A DNA stretch of 64,000 nucleotides, taken from positions 1 to 64,000 of the forward strand of contig NW_004086317.1 in the NCBI RefSeq assembly GCF_000220395.1, written 5' to 3'. A program made the position numbers and the translations under genes. This document shows, one piece after another, positions 12,368 to 25,409 of the stretch; the stretch's first letter is position 1, and each line of letters starts with the position of its first letter. This DNA comes from Ichthyophthirius multifiliis (lineage: Eukaryota > Ciliophora > Oligohymenophorea > Hymenostomatida). The notes under the pieces were generated by a model. The model saw nothing but the letters and a program-made list of their open reading frames with translations, made no database searches and was not told where the DNA came from.

Positions 12368-15300
12368 TCACATTTAATTTTAAAATACATAAGCAATTAA
12401 TCTTTAAACCTTAAATAAAAATAATATAAATTTTAATAAAACTCTATTTTTTTTTATACATTTTCTTAATTATCTGTATATAAAAAGAAATTATTTTTTT
12501 TACCAAATAAAGAACCTTAAATAATCTATTTAAAATCTCCATTATCATCAATTCTAACTGTACCTAATGCATCTGCGAACGAAACTGCATTTTTACAATC
12601 TACTTATATAAATGAAAAAGTAAATTTATTATCTTAAATATAATTTATTTTATCAAAATATTTTTACTATTTTTATTTTTTTTTTAAATAAAGATAAAAA
12701 TATATTAATATTTACAATATTATTCATATTAAATTTTGGTTAGAAAAATTAAGAGAAAAATTAAACCTCGTTCTTATCTAATTTTTAAACTATTACAAAT
12801 TTTTCTATTCTAAATTTTAAATCTTCCATTTTTCTGAAAATATCATAATATTTACCTTCAAATTATATTAAAAGAACTGCTTTTTCCTTTAAATTTAATA
12901 AGTTTTAATTTTCGTTTAAAAAAACACTGAAAACTGAGCTTTATAAAAGCTTTATTTCTTATATTATTTTTTAAAAATGACCGTAGTTTTCAGCACAAAA
13001 GACCATTTTTTATAAAATTTCTTCTTTGTTTTTACTAAAAGCCTTATATTTTTCTTCAAGTTCGTTTTTCAGTACTTTTCTTGTATAAAAAAGTGCATTT
13101 TTTCTCTTCAATATTAAACATAAATAGTCTTTTTTTTCATAAGTTTCAATTTTTTAGTCTAAAAAGACTTCCTCTAGGGGCTAATTTTCTTTTATTTTTA
13201 CAGAAAAAAGTACTTCAAATTATAAAGACTCTAATATTTTGAAAAAACCGATAAAAAGTAGGACTTTTAATAGTCTAAAATCTACTAAAAGAACACTTTC
13301 TTGTTTAAAATCGCCTTTTTTTTCACTTTTAGGTATATCGTGTATGAAACTTTCACTTAGAAAAATATCATCAATCGGGTTTAAGTTTATTTTTTTGGAG
13401 AAATTCTCGAGTTCAGAACAAGAAATTTAAAAGGTAAAAAATTCGGTGGTTTCTGGGAAAGTTTTTTAAAGAATATTATTTTCAGTAAGTTATGGATTTT
13501 AAATCAATTTTTGGAATTTTTCCGGCAATTTTGGACTTTAAATTCTTAAAAGCAGAACTAAAGGTGACTTTTCAAGCGTTTTTTAGGTAAAATAAGGGAT
13601 ATATTATGGGATTTTAGGTGCTGTTTTTTTATTAATAGAATTGTTTTTGCAAATAAAGGCTTAGAAGAAGTCAATTAAGTCACTTTAGTCGAGATTTTGG
13701 GAAAATTTGGATATGTTTAGGAGTTCATGTGTACTTTCTTGTCCCAAAAGGTAGGTTAGTTTGCTAATTAAAGCTTTTTCGGGGACATTTTAAGGTTATT
13801 GAGGGTAATAAAGAGCTAATATATACGGGAAATCATCTGTTAGGGTAAATTCTGATGGTTTTAGTGAAGAATTAAAAAAAAAATTTGAAATTTGGGTTTT
13901 TTAAAAATCATCTTCTGGGATGATTTTGATTATTTATTTAGGGTCATTTGTTAGTTTTTTTTTTAAGGATTTTTAAAGTTTTAGGTGCAATATTAAATAC
14001 ATTTTTTCAAGGTTTTAATTTTAGAGGAAAAAATTCAGAGGATTAAGAAAGTTTTGGTTTTATATTTAAGACTAAAAATCATAATTATTTTACAGTTTTT
14101 TTATATTTATTAATTCTACGTTGTATTTATATAATTTTTAAAAAATTTTAGGAATATTTAATAAAGAGTTGTTAAAAAAAAAATCTGTAAATATATAGAA
14201 TTATTCAGTTTATTAAATTGAGAATGAGTTTAACAAAAAAAAAGGGTTTTTGTAAATTTATTAATCTAAGTATTTTTATTATTAGTAAAGTTAACCAGTA
14301 AAAAAATATGAAAAAAATCTCTTTGTATATACATAGTTTGATAAAAAAATAATGTCATCATTTAATTTTAAAGATTTTTAAATTTCTATATAAAAATATA
14401 TGAATATATATATATAAATATATATATATATAAATATATATATATTTATATTTATTTATTTTTATACTTTTTGTTAATGTTTCATAATTTGATATTGCTA
14501 TTATTATATATTGCGTATTTTATTATTTTAATATTATATGAGTTTCTAAGTTTTTTTTAATAATTTCTTATAAATTTGGATTATTATAGAATGATTTCAT
14601 TCCTAACAGTTATACTTGATTTTGCTCTAGTATTTAAAATAAATATTATAAACTATTGTTGCTGTTTTTGAGTATTATTATATTATTTTATCTTTTTTTT
14701 AGTGTTTCTTCAGTTTCTTGTAATATATGGAATGTATTTTGGGGTTTTTCAAATAAGTTCTTAATATCAGATTGTTTTATATTCTTATTTAATAGATCTT
14801 CTAATATTTTATTTTCGATTTTATAACCTTTTTTTGTTAGGTCTTTTTATGTTTTTTTTGAAATTAAATTTTTTAGACTAATTTTTAGGATGTCTTTGGG
14901 ATTATTTTCAATTAGAAAAGATAAAAACAATGCGTTTTGAAGTGTTTTTTCATCGAATTTCTATATGTAATTTTCTGTAAAAGAAAAAGTGCCTAATTAG
15001 AAGGATTAAAGTTTATTTTATTAAAAATAATCTAATTTATATTATTTATTTTTGTTTATTATATTATTTTAAAAAATTTATATAATGTACTTAATATATC
15101 ATTTAAGAAATAAATATTTTAATTGAAAGTTTAAAATGTATAGAAAATATAATTTCCTATAGAAGGGAGTAATTCGTAATGTTTTTCTAAAAAAGAAATA
15201 TGGTCATCTATGAATTAAAAAGAGTATTTATGAGCTTAAAAGTATTTAATTTTTTAATTGTTTCTTCTAAATATACATTATTACTATCATTATTATTATT

Positions 15301-16941
15301 TTCTTATTGTTAATATTATTCTAACTCTTAATTTTTTTCTAAGAGCAATTTTTTAAAAGCCTAAGTTTATTAAATTGTTAATATTTCTTCGTTTATATTA
15401 AGACTATTTTCGTTTTTTATTTAATCTTGATTTTTTTTTTTTTATTCGAATCTTTTTTTTTCTTCTTCTAATTGTTTTTTGAAATTATTGCTGGTATGAA
15501 AATCGTAATATTCTTTATTCTCTTAATCTTCTTTTTCTTGATCTTCATTTTCTTCATTTATATAGTCATATTGATCGTTTTTTTAATAACTTTATATTTG
15601 TTTGTTTTTTTCTATAAAAGAAGTACTTTTTTATTTAAGTATTTATTTCTCTTTTTTGTTCTATTCTTTTCTTTTCTTTATATATTGTTCTATTTCTTCT
15701 TCTTTTTAAATACCTTTTCTTTAAGCTTCTAAATAAAAATCATCTTCTTCATCTTCTTCGTTATCTTCTTCATTGAGAATTTCATTTAGATTTTTTATGT
15801 GATTTTTTGTATTCTTATAATCCTCTTCTTCTTTTTCTTCTTGATTATTTTCTGAGTTTTATTTTTGATTTTTTAATTATTTTATACTTTTTTCAATTAA
15901 TTATTTATCAATATAAGCGAAATTATTTATCTTTTAGTCTTCTACTATTTATTATTAATTTTAAAAGAAATTATTTATTTAAACTCCTTTTTTACTTTTT
16001 CTAATTCTTAAACAACCTCATCTATATTAGTATTTATTTTTAATTCTTCTAAAATTTCTTATTCTTCTTCTTCTTATATTTCCTATATTTCTTAATTTTC
16101 TTAATTTAAATTGTCTTCGTTTTTTTCGTCTTTTTTTAATTCGGTTTTTTCCTCAGTTTTTTCTCTAGCAAACATACTTACGAAATTATCCATCATTTTG
16201 ATTCCCATTTCCGGTTCTGGAGCTAAATTAAAATTATCTTAAGGTAAATTACCACTTGTTTTAATATTAATTTTTTAAGCCAATATTTTACTTGCATATT
16301 CATTTGTTAATTCTTCTTATTCGACAACGAAATCATTTCCTTATATAAATTTAGCTCTAAATCTATTTATTTATTAATATAATTCTTTTTTTTATATATA
16401 TATTATTACATTAGAGGCTTATTATATATTTCTTAGTCATTTTCATAAGCTAGTTTTTCTAGATTCCTAAAAAATTCTAATTCTCTTTTTTTTTATTATT
16501 CTTCTCTTTTCTCTTTGTCTTTTATTCCCAATATACTATCCTTTAATACATTAAAGCTTGTTGGCTTTAATTTTTCGCCTTAATCATTTATATAATAGGA
16601 ACTTTCTTTTTCTTGTTAGGTTATATTTAAGTAATCTTTATTAGTTCTTTATTAAGGAAGTCTATCTATTATTTCGTTTAATGATAAATTTTATGCAGGA
16701 TCTTGACAATTTAATAAGCTTTTAACTACTTTTTACTACACAACCTCTTTTTGGTCTTTTTTCTTTCTTAATGTATTTAGTACCATCTATTTTAGCAAGC
16801 TTCCTTTGATATATGAAAGTTTTAAAGGGCTTTTTATAGTTTAGTACTTATTTAGTCAAAATCAAATTCGTATTCAACTACAAAATGTGTTAGTTATTTA
16901 TCTAAATATTAATCCCAGATTTCGAATATTTAATTTTTCAT
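12368..16941 (-). CDS. Large orphan protein of 1,345 residues, nine exons
   Basis: Looks at first like two genes, but eight introns (16847-16881, 16363-16409, 15931-15995, 15267-15325, 14993-15090, 14386-14467, 12667-12766, 12410-12459) make one continuous frame of exactly 1,346 codons. Regions: a basic helical N-terminus (MKNQIFEIWDQYLDKQ), a Gln/Lys-rich helical part, an acidic Glu-rich segment encoded around 15750-16130, and a long helical part without low complexity (LEKHYELLPSIGNYIFYTF; PEKALISKLTYLLGQE). It closes with a compact module (FADALGTVRIDDNGDF) near the stop. The 35-nt first intron is short. No family is recognised; the helical, acidic make-up suggests a scaffold but that is only inference. 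Plus-strand frames over this locus are antisense shadows. Confidence 0.7.
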
Positions 16942-17698
16942 TTAATTTTTTATATATTTTATAATTAATTAAAAAAAAATTATTAATTTTTTTTAAAAAA
17001 ATATATATATATATAAAATTTGTATCTATTTAGTGTTTTTATAATATAATATATTGAATGTATATAATTTTTTATTTTAAATAATAAAAAATTTATATAA
17101 TCATTTTTTTATATTTATTAATAATAGGAAACATAAATTAAATTTATAATTTTAATTTACTTTTATATTGTATTTTTAAAATTTATATTTATATGTTTAT
17201 ATTATTTTTAAGATTAGTTATTTAATAAATATTAACTTATATAAATTTATTATATTTTAATTTAAAGTGTTTTTTATTTAAATTCAATTTTATTATTTAA
17301 ATTAAATAAAATATTTAAAATTTATATGTTTTTTTAATTATATAAAATATTTAAATTTTTATAAAAAATTATATTATTATAAAATTTAATATAATATACA
17401 AATAATTATGATAAAATTTATAAAGATTTCTAAATATAAATAAAAGTAATAAACATACATATACATATAATTATATATATAATTATGTAAAATTAAATAT
17501 ATTTATATTTTATATATAATTTATTTATATATATACAAATTTTACTATATATTTTACTAAGAATATAAAAAAAATTACATTGTATTTTATTATATATTAA
17601 TTAATTATAAATAATAATGTATTTAATATAAAAAAAAAATATTTTTTCAATTTTTTACATATTTTTATATCTTTATAAAAATAATTATATAAAATATA
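16942..17698. other. Divergent intergenic region
   Basis: Pure A/T between the minus-strand orphan and the plus-strand aminotransferase; probably holds both promoters. No other feature seen. Confidence 0.6.
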
Positions 17699-17801
17699 AT
17701 GAATAAATAACTATTCAATTTACCTTTTAAAACGAAAATCGGATCTAAAGATGATATAATAAAAGCTATAGAATAAAATATATAGACAAAAAAACATATA
17801 A

Positions 17802-18022
17802 ATGTTGGCTTTTTATTCTTCAGATTTAGATTTAATAATAGAAGGTAAAAAAAAAAAATATAAAAATAACTAAAAAAAAAAAAGATAGTGCATATATGTT
17901 AATACCATTAGACGATAGATTAATAAATAGATGCCATGGTATATTTGATAGCATGTAAATAAAAAAATATAGATTTCATAGAGTAATTTTAATAAATATA
18001 TAATATTTAGTAATAATAAATC

Positions 18023-18058
<36 letters not shown>

Positions 18059-19447
18059 TATCTTATGTAAAATATATATTAATATATATATATGTAAATA
18101 TATATATTTATTTTAAAAAAAAATATATAATACATATATATTTATATATATATTTTTATTTTTATACAAATATATACATTTTTTTATATAATTATAATAT
18201 AATTTTTTTTAAAATTAGTTATAATAACATTTAGATAGATTTTAAGCTTCTGCTACAAAAGTTGGTATTTAATTACCTTTATCTATAGAAGAAATAAAGT
18301 AAAAAATGATAGAATTATCTTAATTTTCTTATATTAAATTATAATAATGTTCTGATATTAATTTATAAGATATTAATTTAAATATGAGAATTTGGTTGTC
18401 TTCTGGAAAAGGTGATTTTGGAATTTATTCTTTTGTAATATTATTTATTTATTTAATTTATATTTATTTTATAAAGGATAAATAACCTATTTTTTATTGT
18501 TGTACTTTTATACCTAATACTAATGTTGAAATTCTAAATAAAGGAGTTAAAGAGTATTGTGTTTAATTAGGTGAATAATAAGAAAATATGATAAAATCAG
18601 CTAAATCAACAAATTATTTAGAAAACGCAATTATAGCTAATACATCTAAATAAAAAGGAGGATATTAAGGATTAAAAATAGACGAAAACGGAAATGTATT
18701 GGAAGCTGCAATGGCTAATATTGGTATTGTATTGAAAAATCAAGAATTTTGGACACCACCTGGAGAGAAAATAGTAGAAGGAACAACTTTAAAAAAATGC
18801 TTTTAATTTATGAAAGAAGAATTAATACCAAAAAAAATAATTAATTAAATATAAATAAAATACTTTAATTTAGATTTTATATTTAAAAATGCAATTGAGG
18901 TTATATTATTTGGTGGAGATAAAGTAAATTAAATATAAATTATTAAAAATTATTTATATTAAATAAAAAAAAATATATAAACATAAAATAAAAATAGATA
19001 AAAATAAAAATAAAATAAAAAATATAAGTATATAAATATATAAAAATATAAATATATAAAAATATAAATATATATAATATATATTTATATATTTATTTAT
19101 TCAAATTTTTATTTTTTTATATTTTTATATATTTATATATCTTTTTATTTATATATTTGTATATGTTATTATATTTTAAATAATATATTTTTTTATCTAT
19201 TTTTATTTTTTTATTATTAAAAATTTTTAAATTCAAAATAATTAAATATTTTATATATAAAATATATATAATATAATTTTATTATTTTTAATAGATTATT
19301 CCTGTTCTTTCTATTAACGACATTTTTATTGGAGATGGAAATAAAGGTGTTGTTTGTGAAAACATACAAAAATGGTATATTAATTAAGGCGGAGAAGATG
19401 AAGGAGATGAAGAAATTGATTTAAGTTTTTTAAAAAAATAATAATGA
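17802..19447 (+). CDS. Class IV aminotransferase (branched-chain / aminodeoxychorismate lyase-like)
   Basis: Four introns (17845-17884, 17983-18218, 18435-18476, 18924-19294) leave 319 codons, 318 residues. PLP fold-type IV marks: LIPLDDRLINRCHGIFD at the N-terminus, HLDRFQASA, MRIWLSSGKGDFG, the probable Schiff-base lysine in AKSTNYLENA, and PVLSINDIFIGDGNKG at the end. The layout is closest to plant D-amino-acid transaminase/ADC-lyase-type proteins; substrate cannot be read from sequence. The chosen ATG gives a complete domain. An alternative ATG at 17699 opens 35 codons in another frame with no GT donor to splice it, so it is either 5' leader or would need a one-base correction in the A7 run near 17787. 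Confidence 0.8.
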
Positions 19448-19753
19448 ATATTTAAAATTTTTCATATGATAAATAATTATATATAATTTTTTTTTTTATA
19501 TTTTTAATAATTATTTTACTATTAAATAAATTAATATATTTTAGATAAAAAAAAATTCTTTCATAATTATATTTTTTAAATAAAAATATAGTTATTTAAA
19601 ATAATTAAAATAATATCTTTTATATTTTTAACATTATAAATAAAATACGCTTTTAAAAATTAAAAAATAACATTAAATTTTTTTTTTAAATTATAAAATA
19701 AATACAATATAATAATAATATTTTATAATTTAAACTTAAAAAAAATAAAAAAT
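19448..19753. other. Short intergenic spacer
   Basis: A/T only; nothing seen. Confidence 0.6.
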
Positions 19754-21388
19754 ATGTTATCAAATAATAATATATTAGTTTCAAGTAACTCTAATGAAAT
19801 CTTATAAGAGGAAGTTAATATAATGAATAATTTATAAACTATTAATAAAAAACATTCTATAATACAATCTAGTTATTTTCCTTTTATAGATTTTGTAGAG
19901 ACTTCAAAGGAAATATTATTAGAAGATACATTATATATATCATTTGATCCATTAAAAAATATAAAAATAGAGGCTAATATAACTATAAGAAATGAATTTA
20001 TAGAAATATATAAATTAGAAAACGATGTTAAATCTATATAAATAAAAATATAATGGGAGGACTTTTTAGGGTGCGATTATATATAGATTAAGAAAACTAA
20101 AATATATAAATTTACTATTTATACATTTAAAAAATACACAAAAAAATTTGGACAACAAGAAAATAGATATTTATCTAATTTAAATTTTTATCATTTTGAT
20201 TTATAAAAAATGAACGTACTTAAAATTTTATTACAAAATTATGCCAGAAATAAAAATTATATAGAAAATAATAAAGAAAATTTAAAATAGTAAATACTCG
20301 TAAATACAAATGATAAGTTTCTAATTTTTATTAATCCTTAAGGTGGAAATGGTCAAAGTTAAAAGAAATGGAACAAAATTAAATATCTTTTTGAAAAATC
20401 GGGAATAAAAACTGAAGTAATAATAACAAAAAAAAGAAATCATGCTAAAGAAAAGATATTAAGTATATATATTTATATATAAATATATATATTAAATCAT
20501 ATAAATAATATTTATATATAATCTTTTTTTTATATAGATATGAATAAAGAATAATTATTAGATTACAAAGGATTAATTTCTGTTTCAGGAGATGGTTTAC
20601 CTCATGAAATAATAAATGGATTATTTAAAAGAAACGATAGAGATGAAATTTTAGATTATATAGGTTTAGGTATTTTACCTGGTGGAAGTGGCAATGCAAT
20701 TATTTCTAGTATTTTATATTAAATTTAGGAGCCTAGAACTTTAGAGTGTGCTGCTTATTAAATTTGTAAAGGTGTATTTCATAAAATGGATATATTTAAA
20801 TTCTAATGCAGTTAAAATTAGCATTTTTATGGAGTTTTATCAGTAGCTTGGTCATATATTTGCGATTGTGACTTAAACTCAGAACATTTGAGGTTTTTGT
20901 CTGATCTTAGATTTGATGTTTTTGGCGTTTATAGAGCAATTTTTTAGAAAAATTATAAAGGGAAATTATCTTTTACTTGTTAAAATATAGATGCATTACC
21001 TCCTTTAGAATAAAGTTTGGAGAATAATGAAGATTGGAAACATATAGAGAATGAATTTAAGTATTTTATGTTAATGAATACTCCTATGATTACTAAAGAT
21101 TATGTATGTGCACCTTTATGCAAAATAGATGATGGGTTTTTAGATTTATAATATGTTAGTAAAAATGAAGGATGGTGGTAGTTTGTAAAATTTGTATTGA
21201 AGTTTTAGAGTGGATAACATTTTTAAAAAAATAGTGGAATTAAATTTTCACATTAAAAGATAAAAGCATTTAGATTAGAAGATTTAGGAAGTGGACATGG
21301 ATAATTTTCAATAGATGGGGAAAAATATGAAAGTAAAATAATATAAGGAATGATTTATAATAAATAATTAAATATATTTAGTTTTTGA
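19754..21388 (+). CDS. Sphingosine kinase-like lipid kinase (DAGK catalytic domain)
   Basis: One intron (20463-20537) leaves 520 codons, 519 residues. The N-terminal 180 residues are a PH-like, poorly conserved part. The catalytic domain starts at FLIFINPQGGNGQSQKKW, followed by ISVSGDGLPHEIINGLF (SGDG substrate/ATP motif), LGILPGGSGNAI (the PGGSGNA signature), and near the end GQFSIDGEKYESK. These are the C1-C5 blocks of sphingosine/ceramide kinases, which phosphorylate a lipid base with ATP at membranes. Sphingosine versus ceramide or diacylglycerol preference is not certain, but the SGDG block followed by HEIINGL favours sphingosine kinase. Confidence 0.88.
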
Positions 21389-21533
21389 AAAAATTAATAT
21401 ATATATACATTATTTTATATATTTTTTTTAATAAAAAATTATATAAAAAAATAAAAAATAAAAAAAAAAATTATTAAAAATTTTAAAAAGATTAAGTAAA
21501 AAATAATTAAAAAATATAATAATGTAGGAAAAT

Positions 21534-21580
<47 letters not shown>

Positions 21581-22007
21581 TTATATATATATATATATAT
21601 ATTTATAATAGATATATTTATATGTATTATTAGTAATGATTTATTATTTAGTTAAATGAATCATTTAATTATTTTATATCATACTTAATTAAGTCATTTT
21701 TTTTATATTTATAAAATAAATTTAGTTACGTATTATATTATAAAAATTTTTTAAACATTGTTATATACAATTAATTTTTAAAATTTTTTTTTTTTTTATT
21801 AAAAAAGAAATATATATATCTTCAATATTATTTTATCAGTAATTTATTTTTTTTAAATTTATCTTTTTTTTCTTTTATTATATAAAAAAGAATTTTTTTT
21901 TTTGTACTTTATGCTTTAAACACCTTTTTTTGAACTTATAATAAATTTTATTAAATAAATCTAATAATAAAAATCATACTGATATAAAAATCACATATCA
22001 AGAATCT
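21389..22007. other. Intergenic A/T-rich sequence
   Basis: Holds (TA)n runs near 21540-21600 and no coding signal. Immediately upstream of the oxidoreductase ATG the sequence is mixed but no in-frame extension is supported. Confidence 0.55.
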
Positions 22008-23009
22008 ATGGAAATAAAAAAAACAAAAGCTCTTTATTTACAAGAATATTGTTAACCTTTAATTGTAAAAGAAATAGATATACCTGCTTTATAGCCTAAT
22101 TAAGTTCTTATAAAAGTTGAATCAGCTCCTATAAATCCTTCCGATCTCTTATTTATATAAAATAAATACCCACATTAAAGAAAAGCACCTTGTGTTGCAG
22201 GGTTTGAAGGTTCTGGTACTGTAGTAAAAAGCGGAGGAAATGACATAGCCGACTCTCTTGTAGGAAAAAATGTATCTTTTATAACTACTTCTGAACAAGG
22301 TTCATATTCAGAATATACAATAGTTGAGGCTTAATATGCTATTGAAATAAAAGGCGATATTTCATTCAATTAAGCAAGTACTAGTTTCGTGAATCCTTTT
22401 ACAGTAATAGGAATGTTATAAACTGTTTAATAAAAAAATGTAAAAGCAGTTGTGCATTCAGCTGCTGCATCTGCTTTGGGAAAAATGTTTGTAAGATATT
22501 TCCAAAAAAACAACATTAAAGTAATAAATGTTGTCCGAAGGGAAGAATAAGTAAAAGAACTAGAAAAAGAAGGTGCTGAAATAATATTAAACTCAGAAAA
22601 AGAAGATTTTAAAGTAAAAATAAAAGAATTAGCCGTAAAAAATAACGCGACGATTTTCTTTGATGCGGTAGGAGGAAAGTTAACAGGATAAGTACTAGAA
22701 AATATGCCTGATGGTTCAACAGCTTATATCTATGGAATTCTAGATTAAGAACCAGTCTAAGTTTCTTAATAAGAATTCGTATTTTAAGAAAAAACAGTTA
22801 CTGGTTGGTGGCTTAAAAAACATTTAGCTTAAGTGGGAATTCAAGGATTTTAATTTATGGCATAGGAAATGTAAACATTGTTAGGTAGTTTACTTAAAAC
22901 TGAGATTTAAGGAGAGTTTTCATTAAATTAAGGAAATTAAGCTATTGATGTTTATTAAAAAAATATGACTAAAGGAAAAGTTATAATAAAGCCTTAGTTA
23001 TATAAATGA
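22008..23009 (+). CDS. MDR-superfamily NAD(P)H-dependent oxidoreductase (quinone/enoyl reductase-like)
   Basis: Intronless, 333 residues. The N-terminal GroES-like fold shows KVESAPINPSDLLFI, then GFEGSGTVVKSGG. The Rossmann part has AVVHSAAASALGKMFVRYF (AxxGxxG-like nucleotide loop), then VINVVRREEQVKELEKEGAE and FDAVGGKLTG. No zinc-ligand cysteine cluster is visible, so it belongs to the zinc-free quinone-reductase / mitochondrial enoyl-reductase side of the family. Substrate unknown. Codon use is slightly less A/T-biased than neighbours, as expected for a well expressed enzyme. Confidence 0.85.
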
Positions 23010-23822
23010 AAAATAATATATAAATAATGATATAAAAAGATATAAATATATATAAAAAAATATATTTATAAATTTCATAAATAATATATATATATATTAA
23101 TATATATATATAAATATATAAATATTTATATATTATTTATATATTTATTTTATTTCAAATATGTTTAAAATTATAGTATATAAAATTAAAAAAAATAATT
23201 TTTATTTTTTTAATTAATTTTGAAATTAATATATTTTATATATAAAAATAAAAATATATTTAAATAATTATACATTTATATTTTATATTTTGCTATATAA
23301 TATTAAATTATTACTTATATATAAATAACATATATAAACAAATTATCGTATATTTTTATATAAAATTTAAAAAAATGGATTTATTTAATTGTAAATTTTT
23401 CATTATAATTTTTTTTTAATTATATAAAAAATTAATATTAATTTTATTTGATTAAATATATATATTATATCTAAGATATTTTTTTAAATATATTATTATA
23501 TTCTATATTTTTTTTATATTTATTTTTATTTTATATTTTTTATTTTTAGTATCTTATTATTTATTTCATTATATTATGATTTTTTTTTATTCTTAAATTA
23601 TAATAAATATAAATAAAATATTATAATATTAATTATAAGTATTTTCCTTTTTAATTAAATTTTTAACATAAGAATAATCATTAATATATTAAAAATAAAA
23701 TTCATTTTTTGAGTGTTTTTATTTTTTAAAAATAACAAAATTCAAAAAAATATATAATATATTTAATCAAATAATAATATAATTTTATTTTAATTTAAAT
23801 AATTCCAAATATATCTTTAATT
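23010..23822. other. Intergenic A/T-rich region (convergent)
   Basis: Between convergent genes; TA and T runs only. Confidence 0.6.
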
Positions 23823-24356
23823 TCATTATTTGAGACATAAAATTTATAATTTCTTTTATAATTAATAATATCTTTTTTATTTACTCAACATTTACATTCT
23901 AATTTATTATATTTTTAGATTAAATATTTTTATAATATTAATTTTTTTTTTTTTGTGTTTAAACATACCATTTTTTTTCTAAAACTTTTAATTAATTTTA
24001 ATTATTATGTTTTAGCCCCTTTTATATCCTAAGCATTATAATTAGACATTAATAGCTTCATTTTCATATTTCATTATTAACTAATTCATAATTGTTCTCA
24101 ATTTATTTTATATCCTTAATATGTTATTTTCTTCCTCAAAGTTTTCTTTTAGCACCTTATTTTGATTAATTAAGGCTTCGATTTCTCTAGTATTTACATC
24201 TAGAAGGTTTTTTAATTTATTTATCTCACTCGTAATGACTTTGAGCTTATAATTATGCTAGTTTTTTAACAAGTCTAATTATTTTGTTATTTAATTATCC
24301 AATAAAGACTCTATATATTATAATTTTGTGGTAACTTTAAACAAAAATAGCTTTTT
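23823..24356 (-). CDS. Coiled-coil protein, 5' end unresolved
   Basis: A frame of 178 codons ends at TGA. Its first half is a strong coiled coil with heptad spacing (YIESLLDNQITKQLDLL, EINKLKNLLDVNTREIEALI, LKENFEEENNILRIQNKL); the tail is Lys/Gln-rich. No ATG lies at the N-end; the frame begins just after a TGA, next to a possible acceptor (AAAAAAG at about 24351), so at least one upstream exon is missing from this model. No family recognised. Confidence 0.45.
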
Positions 24357-24419
24357 TCAATAATTTTTTTTTTGTAAAGTTAAACATTTTTAAGAAAGAT
24401 TTTTTTAGTGTTTTTACTA

Positions 24420-25409
24420 TTATTAGAAATTGTACTAAAAATGAATTCAAAAATTAATTAAATTTTGAAAAAAAAAAAAAAAAAAAGTGTTATATTATTC
24501 ATTAATATTTCATATTTTTAATACAATAATTAACCCTAATTTTATTTCTATTTATTTAATTTATATCTATAATAGTAATATTTGTAAATATTTGATGCAA
24601 ACTTATATTTTAGTATTTTTTATTCATTTTCATAGCTATTTATAAGGAAAATTAGCATTTTCTAAATCCGAATATTCATAATAATTAAAAATACATTTAA
24701 ATTATTATTATATTTATTAAAAATGTTGTTTTAAGTAGCTAAATAATAGGGTTAATTCAAATTTATAAACTGATTTTTTAAAATTATAAAAAGATAAAGA
24801 AAAATTATTGTAAATCAGATAATTTGATAAACTTTTGATTTATTATCTATTTATAAATATATATAAATAATAATTAAAATTAAGAATAAATTCATTTATA
24901 TAAAATTTTATATTCAGTCTCTTAGTTAAATATAATAAATTATTTGGCAATAATTAAATATAATAATGAAATATAGACATAAAATTTAAATTAATTATTA
25001 TTTTATTAATCTAAATGGATTTCATTTATTAATTATATATTCTAAGCATTTAATAAATTAATTTTTTCTTAAAAAAAAAAAAAAAAAGTATGGAATATTT
25101 ATCGAAAATACAAAAAACATTATACATTTTTGTTCTTATATGTTTAATTATTATTATATCTTTATTTAAGTATTTTTTTTTTTTTTCTTCTAATATTTAA
25201 AGATTTCAAGTTATCATTTTATATATATAACCTGTTAATTTTATAAAATAATAATAATAATAAAAAAAAAGAATATTTTATATAAACAAAAATTAAATTT
25301 AAAATAAATAAATAAAAAAAAAATAATATTTGAAATAAATAAAATTGTAGATTTTTTTATACTAATCAAGTTATCTATTTATACAAAATAAAATAAAAAA
25401 TAATAGTTA
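24420..25409. other. Intergenic region
   Basis: No gene recognised on either strand. Homopolymer runs at 24463-24486 and 25070-25087. Confidence 0.5.

Noticed and set aside
15267-15325. Programmed -1 frameshift in the 1,345-residue orphan
   Set aside because: A 59-nt intron with GT...TTTAG ends explains the change of frame.
15472-16004. Hydrophobic plus-strand reading frames over 15.5-16.0 kb
   Set aside because: They are antisense to the acidic Glu/Asp-rich segment of the minus-strand orphan; GAA/GAT codons read backwards give Phe, Leu and Ser.
24525-24545. TTAACCCTAATT resembling a telomeric unit
   Set aside because: Single occurrence, not tandem, and ciliate telomeres of this group are C4A2-type repeats.
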